A stretch of DNA of 5,386 nucleotides. Origin: Pseudomonadota bacterium. Lineage in GTDB: Bacteria; Myxococcota_A; Bradymonadia; UBA4248. This document shows, piece by piece, positions 1-5,386 of the stretch. The notes under the pieces are model-generated. The model ran no database searches. It was not told where the DNA came from and saw only the letters and a list, made by a program, of their open reading frames with translations. The stretch covers positions 1 to 5,386 of the forward strand of contig WQTY01000177.1 in NCBI GenBank assembly GCA_009786045.1, written 5' to 3'. A program made the translations under genes and the position numbers. Position 1 is the first letter of the stretch, and the number at the start of each line of letters is the position of its first letter.

Positions 1-112
1 CCCCGCAGAGGGGGTAGCGGCGTATCGGCCACACCCCCTTTCACAAAGGGGGTGGCGCCGCAGGCGACGGGGGGTTATGGCCGATAGCCGCGCAGGGGGA
101 GACTTCCCCCGC
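1..112. repeat. Gene-free block of nested inverted repeats (dispersed-repeat-like)
   Basis: This stretch has no credible reading frame and is almost entirely made of self-complementary segments. An outer stem pairs 17-31 with 78-91 (arms GCGGCGTATCGGCCA and TGGCCGATAGCCGC, one bulged base). Inside it are a perfect 10-bp hairpin at 32-54 and a small 4-bp hairpin at 56-66. Further short hairpins lie outside, at 1-13 (CCCC/GGGG) and 95-110 (GGGGGA/TCCCCC). The whole could fold into a branched, cloverleaf-like structure. Composition, with runs of C and G, differs from the flanking gene. Such blocks are typical of small non-coding dispersed repeats (REP- or MITE-like), but only one copy is visible here. 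The block may extend left of the window. A role as a bidirectional transcription terminator for an upstream gene is possible but unproven. Confidence 0.7.
32..54. repeat. Perfect 10-bp hairpin with 3-base loop
   Basis: The arms CACCCCCTTT (32-41) and AAAGGGGGTG (45-54) are exact reverse complements separated by CAC. It is the strongest single hairpin in the window and forms the core of the larger repeat block. No T-tract follows on the + strand, so it is not a classical intrinsic terminator in this orientation. Confidence 0.85.
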
Positions 113-120
113 ACAGTTTT
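95..120 (+). terminator. Weak terminator-like hairpin
   Basis: A 6-bp G/C-rich stem (95-100 GGGGGA with 105-110 TCCCCC, 4-base loop) is followed after six bases by TTTT at 117-120. The distance from stem to T-tract and the short tract make this a weak candidate. It could end a transcript entering from the left, or may be just part of the repeat block. Confidence 0.25.
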
Positions 121-222
121 GTATTGCCAGCGAAATCGTTTATATGGCTGCCGCAAGGCAAAACGCGGCCTGTACAAAACCGTGTTGTCATCGCAGAGCA
201 TTTGGGAGAAATCGGCCTCGGT

Positions 223-2280
223 ATGGTGGTGATATTCTGCATTTTCTGGCTGGCTTTCGGGCTATGTGTCTGGCAAGTGGTTCGGCAACTGCGCGTCATA
301 CGAAGGGGCATGTCCGATTCACGGCATGGCCAGGCACGCTGGCGCCTTCGCCAATGCCTGAAAATGGCGCTGTGTCAGCGCCGCCTTATCGAACGATGGT
401 GGGGCTGGGCACATGTCGTCATTTTTCTGGCATTTGTGGTTTTCCTGACGTCGGGCCTCGAAATGCTGGCGACTTGTCTGGTGGCTGATTTTCGACTTTC
501 GTGGATTGTGGGTGAAACCTGGTATGCGGTGATATGTCTGGTGCAAACAGGTTTTGCATGGCTGACCATCATGGCCATCGGTCTCGTGGCCACCCGCCGA
601 ATACTAACACCCAAAGCTGTTCCCTCTACGCCGGAAGCCTGGTTCATTTTAGCGCTTATCCTGATCATCATGCTCTCACATATTGGTCTGATGGCCGCGC
701 AGCTTGCGCCCGGGCATGCATCAGAGTGGCTGGCCAGTGCATTGCCTTTGTCTGCCTGGCTGGGCGCTCACCTGACGGATGCGCCCGCAGCACGGACGCT
801 CTTTTCGTCGATCCACCTTTTTGCCATGGCGACGTTTCTCGTGTGGATTCCCAGGGGAAAACACCTGCACATTCTGATGGCCTGGCCAAACTGGTGGTGG
901 ACGCACAGGGGCTTTGACGAAGACGGCCATCCCATCCAGACAGAGTCGCTGCCGGATCTTGAGGCATTTGCCTGTGCATATGAGGCAGCCCTGGCGGAGG
1001 GGGGGGATGAGGCGTCCTTGCCAGTGCTTGGCATTGAGAGACTTGGTCAGACGACGCAGAAGATGCGCCTGGAGGCATACAGCTGCAGCCAGTGCCAGCG
1101 CTGTACAAACGTGTGTCCGATGACTGCCGGCGGTATTGACATATCGGGCGGCCCCATGGCTTCGATGACGTTTTTGCGCAGCCTGTGCGAGGCAGGCGCG
1201 GGGTTTCGTGCCCATACACGAGCCAGGGCAGAGCAGGCGAGTTTGGAACCGGGATTAATCCCCCAGGAAGCGCTTTGGGCATGTGTGCAATGTGGTGCAT
1301 GCGATCGCGCCTGTCCGGTTGGGGTTGAGCACATGGCGCGGATTGTGGCTAGGCGGCGCTTCGAGGTTGCCGCTCAGTTGCAGCCTCCGGGTTTGTCGCC
1401 GGTCTTTGCCCATGTCGAACGCTCCGGCAATCCTTGGGGGTATCCGCGCAAAGATCGCTTGTCTTGGTATGATGACATAAAAACACCTGCACAGGAGCCT
1501 TCATCCGAACATTTCAGCATGTCCGGGATGCGCCGCGTGCTCATTTTTGGCGGCTGTATGGCAGCCTATGACAAAGCGGCACAGGCGAGTTTGCTGGGAT
1601 ACACACGGTGGTTGAGCGCGATGGGTTTTGAGGTGCTTTGCCTGAAGCGAGAGACCTGCTGCGGCGAACCGATGCGCAAACTCGGCAATGAGATGGGGTT
1701 TCAGGCCTGTGCCGAAGAGAACCTGGCACAGATTGCTGCCACGCCTCACGACATCATCATCACCCCGTGCCCGCACTGCGCCCATACCCTGCAGCATGCC
1801 TATGCCGCCTTTGGCACATCGCTGAAGATGATGCATGCAGCAGAACTGATGGCGCATCTCTGGCACAGGGGTATTCTTCGCTTTTCGCCGTGGCAGGGCG
1901 AGCGCGTCATGGCCCTTCACTTGCCATGCTACCTGTCGAAGATGAACGACCTGAGCCACGAGGTGGTGGACATGCTAAAAGCTGTGGGGATAAAATCGCT
2001 TCAAACGGGTCCGTCTTCGCGAACACACTGCTGCGGCGGCGGTGGCGGGCAGTTTTTTGCCGACGCCTCCAAACCGATCGCGACCATGCGAGCACGCGAG
2101 CTTTTAGCGCTTCGTGCGGAATGTCTGATCACACTGTGCCCGTTCTGTCGGGAGATGCTGGGTCCGGCTGTCCAAAATTACGTGTCATCCCCTTTCCCTG
2201 CTATACTCAATGTGATAGACGTTTTGGCCGTCTGTGCGGACTCTGCCCCCGCAAACACCTCATGCAAAGCGTCAAGATGA
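223..2280 (+). CDS. Membrane-bound heterodisulfide-reductase-like iron-sulfur oxidoreductase with NarI-like cytochrome b domain
   Basis: Probable membrane electron-transfer protein (685 aa from ATG 223). About five hydrophobic segments fill residues 1-210. His198 and His216 are 18 residues apart in the last one, the same spacing as the heme ligands His187/His205 of nitrate reductase gamma subunit NarI; His64 and His153 are candidate partners. Then come CxxCxxCxxxCP motifs at Cys288-298 and Cys354-364 (two [4Fe-4S] clusters), and two complete CCG domains: Cys445, Cys479-480, Cys516/519 and Cys569, Cys603-604, Cys639/642, as in HdrB/HdrD. The architecture matches the DUF224-type membrane proteins proposed to link electron-transferring flavoprotein to menaquinone; that donor is inferred, since no etfAB is visible. 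The start is uncertain: the frame is open back to a TTG at 124 (718 aa), but that stretch lacks a ribosome site and family character. GGGAGAA at 204-210 lies 12 bases before ATG 223, which opens directly into the first membrane helix. An 8-G run lies at 999-1006. Confidence 0.82.
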   Translation: MVVIFCIFWLAFGLCVWQVVRQLRVIRRGMSDSRHGQARWRLRQCLKMALCQRRLIERWWGWAHVVIFLAFVVFLTSGLEMLATCLVADFRLSWIVGETWYAVICLVQTGFAWLTIMAIGLVATRRILTPKAVPSTPEAWFILALILIIMLSHIGLMAAQLAPGHASEWLASALPLSAWLGAHLTDAPAARTLFSSIHLFAMATFLVWIPRGKHLHILMAWPNWWWTHRGFDEDGHPIQTESLPDLEAFACAYEAALAEGGDEASLPVLGIERLGQTTQKMRLEAYSCSQCQRCTNVCPMTAGGIDISGGPMASMTFLRSLCEAGAGFRAHTRARAEQASLEPGLIPQEALWACVQCGACDRACPVGVEHMARIVARRRFEVAAQLQPPGLSPVFAHVERSGNPWGYPRKDRLSWYDDIKTPAQEPSSEHFSMSGMRRVLIFGGCMAAYDKAAQASLLGYTRWLSAMGFEVLCLKRETCCGEPMRKLGNEMGFQACAEENLAQIAATPHDIIITPCPHCAHTLQHAYAAFGTSLKMMHAAELMAHLWHRGILRFSPWQGERVMALHLPCYLSKMNDLSHEVVDMLKAVGIKSLQTGPSSRTHCCGGGGGQFFADASKPIATMRARELLALRAECLITLCPFCREMLGPAVQNYVSSPFPAILNVIDVLAVCADSAPANTSCKASR
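2199..2207 (+). promoter_or_regulatory. Candidate extended -10 promoter for the cdsA-rseP-tsaB unit
   Basis: TGCTATACT matches the extended -10 pattern TGnTATAnT. It lies inside the 3' end of the upstream iron-sulfur gene, about 130 bases before the cdsA start. No good -35 hexamer is present at 16-18 bases upstream, which an extended -10 can tolerate. Transcription from here would let the housekeeping genes be expressed independently of the iron-sulfur gene. The call rests only on the motif. Confidence 0.3.
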
Positions 2281-2322
2281 GCCCGTCACGCCCAACGCGC
2301 GCTTTTTATCACCCCAGTTACC

Positions 2323-2328
2323 GAGGAA
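2323..2328 (+). promoter_or_regulatory. Ribosome binding site deciding the cdsA start
   Basis: GAGGAA lies 11 bases before ATG 2340 (14 before ATG 2343). It is the only purine-rich Shine-Dalgarno-like match in the 59-base gap. It supports starting cdsA here rather than far upstream in the overlapping open frame. Confidence 0.6.
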
Positions 2329-2339
2329 ATCGTCATTTT

Positions 2340-3272
2340 ATGATGCCAGAAGATGCCAAAACCAGCGATTCCGCAAGCGCGACCAGCCAGCCGCAAGCGG
2401 ATACGTCGCCCACTGAGCCTAAAAAAACGCGTTCAAACCTGTTTCTGCGCGTCGCCTCAGCCGCGGTTTTGCTGCCGCTTGTTTTGGCGCTGGTTATATT
2501 TGGCACTGCCACCATGTGGGCGATATTTATGGGGCTGGTCGCTTTCGCTGCGGCCATAGAATTCATGCGCATCACCATACACGAAGAATCGCGTTTGACG
2601 CGCTGGGCAAGTGCCGTGATTGCGATGATCCCGGCGGTGATCGCCTACCTCTTCATTGGCCAGAATGCCCCCATTGTCGTCAAGTCGCCAATGCTGGTGC
2701 TCGGCGCCAGCGTGGCTGCCTGTCTTTGGGGCGCCTACCTCTTCAATTGCTTCAGGCCACGCGAGATCGCACGCGCCAGCCATGTCATCCAGTCCACCCT
2801 TGGCGCCGCCGTTTATGTCGGCTTTACTTTCCTCGCACTGGCCCTGTTCAAGCGCGATCTCATCAACGGCAATGCCTGGATCTTTACGCTCATGGCGATG
2901 ACCTGGTGCTCTGATACTGCCGCCTACTTTGTCGGACGCGCACTCGGAAAGCGGCGCCTTGCACCCATTCTCAGCCCCAAAAAATCCGTCGCGGGTGCTG
3001 TAGGCGGATTCTGCGCCGCCATTCTGGTCGCGCTCATCGCCCGCCACCTCGCTTTCCCAGATATCGGTTTGATTCCTGTCATCATCATGGCCATTGTGGC
3101 CAACTTTCTGTCCCAAATGGGCGACCTCGCCGAATCCCTGCTCAAACGCTCCCACGGCATCAAAGACTCCGGCAACATCATCCCGGGGCACGGCGGCATT
3201 CTGGATCGCGTCGACGCCCTCATCTTTGCCGCACCGTGGGTCTACGGCTTTGCGGTGTTCACAGCTCTCTAG
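2340..3272 (+). CDS. cdsA: Phosphatidate cytidylyltransferase (CDP-diglyceride synthase)
   Basis: Integral inner-membrane enzyme (310 aa) that converts phosphatidic acid and CTP to CDP-diacylglycerol and pyrophosphate, the precursor of phosphatidylethanolamine, phosphatidylglycerol and cardiolipin. The complete family signature lies at residues 266-292: S-LLKR-KD-G, then PGHGGILDRVD with Lys269, Arg270, Lys275, Asp276, His284, Asp289 and Asp292. The motifs WCSDTAAYFVGR (189-200) and SPKK (212-215) are also present. Multiple hydrophobic segments run from about residue 36 to 308. The first 31 residues form a polar Ser/Thr/Pro-rich cytoplasmic tail ending in KKTR, making the protein somewhat longer than the 285-aa E. 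coli enzyme. In the SPKK motif the Glu common in the family is Ala (SPKKSVAG), a variation I recall from other Proteobacteria. The same frame is open back to 1767 inside the upstream gene, but GAGGAA at 2323-2328, 11 bases before ATG 2340, and the start of family similarity fix this start; ATG 2343 is an alternative. Confidence 0.96.
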   Translation: MMPEDAKTSDSASATSQPQADTSPTEPKKTRSNLFLRVASAAVLLPLVLALVIFGTATMWAIFMGLVAFAAAIEFMRITIHEESRLTRWASAVIAMIPAVIAYLFIGQNAPIVVKSPMLVLGASVAACLWGAYLFNCFRPREIARASHVIQSTLGAAVYVGFTFLALALFKRDLINGNAWIFTLMAMTWCSDTAAYFVGRALGKRRLAPILSPKKSVAGAVGGFCAAILVALIARHLAFPDIGLIPVIIMAIVANFLSQMGDLAESLLKRSHGIKDSGNIIPGHGGILDRVDALIFAAPWVYGFAVFTAL

Positions 3273-3274
3273 CT

Positions 3275-3280
3275 TAAAAT
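3275..3280 (+). promoter_or_regulatory. TAAAAT box upstream of rseP (possible -10)
   Basis: TAAAAT (five of six bases match TATAAT) lies in the 24-base gap between cdsA and rseP. A start site about seven bases downstream would leave a leader of roughly ten bases before ATG 3297. The nearest -35-like element (TTGCGG at 3250-3255) is weak and 19 bases away, so this is a speculative internal promoter. Confidence 0.2.
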
Positions 3281-3296
3281 CGACACGTATTTACAC

Positions 3297-4946
3297 ATGG
3301 CTGTTCTATATATCGTCATCCTCATCGGCGTCCTCGTCTTCGTACACGAGTTCGGCCACTTCCTCGCCGCTCGCTTCTTTGGCGTCAAGGTTCTGAGCTT
3401 CTCCATAGGCTTTGGCCCCAAGCTCCTGAGCCTCAAACGCGGCGATACAAGCTGGGACATCCGGATCCTGCCGCTGGGGGGCTTTGTACAAATGTACGGC
3501 TCCGAGTTCGAAGAAGTCTCCAATCCAGATGCCCCGGACTTCGCACGCGCCTACAACAATAAACCCATCTGGCAAAAGGCCATCATCAATCTGGCAGGAC
3601 CACTTTCCAACCTCCTTTTGCCCATCCCCATCCTGTTTGCCGTCTATTTCGCCACGGTCACACAGGATCTCCCCCCCACCATCGGACAAGTGCTCGATAA
3701 CTCACCTGCCCTGGGTGTCCTCGAACCAGGCGACCGCGTCACACACATCAACGGCAAACCCGTACAATTCTGGACCACGCTGCAGGCGACCATCACTGCC
3801 AATCCCGATACCCCCCTGCTGATGACCATTGAGCGCGATGGCACCTCGCTCCAGGCCACCATCACCCCGGAAAAAACCATCCGGCGCGACAGCCTCGATA
3901 TTCTGACACAAACCATCGGCCGAATCGGTGTCACCCCAGATCTCGCAGGCCCAGTCGTTGGTGTCACCACGCCCATGGGCAAAGCCGCCATCGCCGGATT
4001 CAAAACCTTCGACGAAATCGTCGCCGTCAACGGCAATCCCATACGCTCCTTCGTTGAGCTCGAACAAGCTATCCGGCACAACGACACAGCAACACTCACG
4101 TTCGATATCCTGCGCCCCACCCCCGCCGAAATAAACTTCGGAAGCCTCAATATCCTTGTTCCTGCCTCCGTCGTCATCACCCATCCCGCAGATTCCCTCG
4201 AAGCCCTCGGCCTCGCCTCTGCCAACATGTTCATCTCGGAGGTCGACAACAGCTCTCCCGCTCAGCGCGCAGGCCTCAAAGCGGGCGACCAAATCCTCGC
4301 CCTCAACGGGCTCTCCGTCAATCTCTTCCGATCCTTCATCGACAAACTGGCCCAAACCTGGGAAAATCCGCATGAACTCACCGTCCGGCGCAATGGGGAA
4401 GTCTTTACCACCACCATTCAACTCGAAAAACTCACCATTACTGGCGAGTTCCAGGAAGAAGTTCCCATCATCTACGCAGGATTTTACCACAAGGTTCTAA
4501 CCGTTCAGCCCGATCTCGTTGACAAGACCATGACCGACAGACTCGCCTATGCAGCGCGTATCTCCGTCACCCGAACCGTCGAAGCATCGTCCATGCTGGT
4601 CGTCTATATCGTACGCATGTTCCAGGGCCGCGTTTCCACCAAATCCCTCGGCGGTCCCATCATGATTGGTCACATGGCATCCAAAGCCGGACAAGACGGC
4701 ATCGAAGCTTTCCTGCGCATGCTCGCCATCATCTCCATCAATCTGGGCATCCTCAATCTCCTCCCCATTCCATTGCTTGATGGCGGAAAGCTGGCCATCC
4801 TCGGCGTCGAAGCCATCAAACGTGGCCCGCTCACCATGCGGACACGCCAGATCATCGCCTACGTTGGCCTGGCCATGGTTGGTCTGCTCATGATGCTGGC
4901 CTTCAAAAATGATCTCGAACGCCTCTGGAATATGATCTTCTCTTAA
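3297..4946 (+). CDS. rseP: RIP (site-2) zinc metalloprotease RseP, with three PDZ-like segments
   Basis: Inner-membrane zinc protease (549 aa) that cuts within transmembrane helices, classically the anti-sigma factor RseA in the envelope stress response. The catalytic HEFGH is at residues 17-21 in the first helix. The family stretch GFGPKL...ILPLGGFVQMYG follows at 38-68. A second helix begins near Ala100-Gly101. The third zinc ligand is Asp495 in NLLPIPLLDGG (487-497), and a last helix spans about 516-535. Between helices lie three PDZ-like segments: about 127-193 (GVLEPGDRVTHINGKPV), 208-275 (GFKTFDEIVAVNGNPI) and 308-375 (AGLKAGDQILALNGLSV). E. coli RseP is 450 aa with two, so the extra ~100 residues are explained by one more. 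The gene starts 24 bases after cdsA, consistent with one operon, but has no clear ribosome site. dxr, often found between the two genes, is missing. Third codon positions are very C-rich. The substrate in this organism is unknown. Confidence 0.96.
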   Translation: MAVLYIVILIGVLVFVHEFGHFLAARFFGVKVLSFSIGFGPKLLSLKRGDTSWDIRILPLGGFVQMYGSEFEEVSNPDAPDFARAYNNKPIWQKAIINLAGPLSNLLLPIPILFAVYFATVTQDLPPTIGQVLDNSPALGVLEPGDRVTHINGKPVQFWTTLQATITANPDTPLLMTIERDGTSLQATITPEKTIRRDSLDILTQTIGRIGVTPDLAGPVVGVTTPMGKAAIAGFKTFDEIVAVNGNPIRSFVELEQAIRHNDTATLTFDILRPTPAEINFGSLNILVPASVVITHPADSLEALGLASANMFISEVDNSSPAQRAGLKAGDQILALNGLSVNLFRSFIDKLAQTWENPHELTVRRNGEVFTTTIQLEKLTITGEFQEEVPIIYAGFYHKVLTVQPDLVDKTMTDRLAYAARISVTRTVEASSMLVVYIVRMFQGRVSTKSLGGPIMIGHMASKAGQDGIEAFLRMLAIISINLGILNLLPIPLLDGGKLAILGVEAIKRGPLTMRTRQIIAYVGLAMVGLLMMLAFKNDLERLWNMIFS

Positions 4947-4966
4947 CCCAAAGCATCCCTGATAAA

Positions 4967-5386
4967 ATGCCCACATTTTCTGCAAACATTCACCCCGGCA
5001 ACATCGTTCTGGCCATTGACACGGCCTCTCCCATCCAGGCACTGGCACTGACACGCGGCCAGGATATCCTCTTCGAAGCCACTGCCAAACCACCTGCCAA
5101 AGACGGCAAAAGCCTGCTCTCACTCGTCGATGCCGCGCTCAAATATTGTGCACTCTCCATCCACGATGTCGAGCGACTCGTCGTTTCCCGCGGCCCGGGT
5201 GCCTTCACTGGATTGCGCGTCTCCATGGCCATGCTCAAAGCTTTCGCCCTGACGCGGAACATCCCCCTCTACGCCGCTTCCTCCCTCGAAGCCATCGCCT
5301 GCCAGGCCTCCCCCTTCGAAGGCATCCTGGCCCCCTGCATCGACGCAAGACGCGGCGAAATCTATGCCGCCTTCTTCCGGCAAACG
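4967..5386 (+). CDS. tsaB: tRNA threonylcarbamoyladenosine biosynthesis protein TsaB (N-terminal part, cut by window end)
   Basis: TsaB is the scaffold partner of TsaD and TsaE in the complex that transfers threonylcarbamoyl to A37 of ANN-decoding tRNAs (t6A). The 140 residues visible run off the window; full proteins are usually around 220-230 aa. Family marks are ILAIDTA-like VLAIDTAS at residues 14-21, the glycine-rich RGPGAFTGLRV at 75-85 followed by a lysine-containing helix (MLKAFAL), SSLEAIA at 105-111 and IDARRGEIYAAFF at 125-137. The segment usually reading HSE near residue 47 is DGK here, which may be a normal lineage difference. The start at ATG 4967 is forced: no other ATG, GTG or TTG in frame occurs before the conserved strand. 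The gene begins 20 bases after rseP without a clear ribosome site; TAAAAT at 4963-4968 overlaps the ATG. It is likely co-transcribed with rseP. TsaD-like proteins are excluded by the short N-terminus and lack of the HxxxH metal motif. Confidence 0.92.
   Translation, partial: MPTFSANIHPGNIVLAIDTASPIQALALTRGQDILFEATAKPPAKDGKSLLSLVDAALKYCALSIHDVERLVVSRGPGAFTGLRVSMAMLKAFALTRNIPLYAASSLEAIACQASPFEGILAPCIDARRGEIYAAFFRQT

Noticed and set aside
32..54. Classical rho-independent terminator
   Set aside because: The hairpin is strong, but no T-tract follows on the + strand; GGCGCC follows instead.
17..91. Integron attC site
   Set aside because: The inverted repeat is of suitable length, but the conserved GTTRRRY/RYYYAAC core sites are not present and no integrase or gene cassette is visible.
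1..112. CRISPR array or tRNA
   Set aside because: There are no regularly spaced direct repeats, and the folded block lacks a T-loop GTTCRA sequence and an acceptor-stem pattern.
668..1300. 210-codon open frame on the minus strand inside the iron-sulfur gene
   Set aside because: Overlaps the NarI-like histidines and both [4Fe-4S] motifs of the sense gene; the Pro/Ser/Arg-rich product has no family character.
1767..2339. 191 open codons in the cdsA frame upstream of the chosen start
   Set aside because: They overlap the conserved C-terminal CCG domain of the iron-sulfur protein in another frame, show no CdsA similarity, and a ribosome site lies directly before ATG 2340.
2457..3191. 244-codon open frame on the minus strand inside cdsA
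   Set aside because: Antisense shadow of conserved CdsA membrane segments; its composition is Gly/Asp/Glu-rich without motifs.
3671..3677. Run of seven C in rseP as a phase-variation switch
   Set aside because: rseP is normally essential or near-essential, the run lies in a very C-rich gene where such runs are expected by chance, and it is shorter than usual contingency tracts.
3702..4490. 262-codon open frame on the minus strand inside rseP
   Set aside because: It is antisense to well-conserved RseP sequence, and the biased third positions of rseP keep stops out of this frame. No recognisable domain.

Overview
The window holds three complete genes and one truncated gene, all on the + strand, preceded by a short block of nested inverted repeats. 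It reads as a moderately GC-rich Gram-negative bacterium. CdsA and a RseP-type site-2 protease sit side by side as in many Proteobacteria. A tsaB gene straight after rseP is an order I associate from memory with deltaproteobacterial lineages (for example Desulfovibrio- or Myxococcota-like genomes) rather than with Beta- or Gammaproteobacteria, where bamA usually follows. The lineage cannot be fixed from this sequence alone.

Layout. Positions 1-112 carry no gene; they form a dense set of short hairpins inside a longer inverted repeat, resembling a small dispersed repeat. Positions 223-2280 encode a large membrane iron-sulfur protein: a NarI/HdrE-like cytochrome b membrane domain, two [4Fe-4S] motifs and two complete CCG domains of the HdrB/HdrD type. 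It is a probable respiratory oxidoreductase passing electrons between a soluble donor (possibly an electron-transferring flavoprotein) and the quinone pool. After a 59-base gap come cdsA (2340-3272, CDP-diacylglycerol synthesis), rseP (3297-4946, intramembrane protease with three PDZ-like segments instead of the usual two) and the first 140 codons of tsaB (4967 to the window end, tRNA t6A modification). The gaps of 24 and 20 bases suggest that the last three genes form one transcription unit.

How they fit. cdsA, rseP and tsaB are housekeeping genes for envelope biogenesis, envelope stress response and translation fidelity. The iron-sulfur gene is not a usual member of this cluster. It sits where uppS or frr would be expected, and base composition on the + strand changes from G-rich in parts of it to strongly C-rich in rseP, which hints at a rearrangement junction. 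dxr, normally found between cdsA and rseP, is absent here. No CRISPR array, phage gene, transposase, tRNA or rRNA was seen. The most unusual items are the folded repeat block, the three-PDZ RseP, the missing dxr and an eight-G run inside the iron-sulfur gene. I see no convincing evidence of an entirely new biological system.
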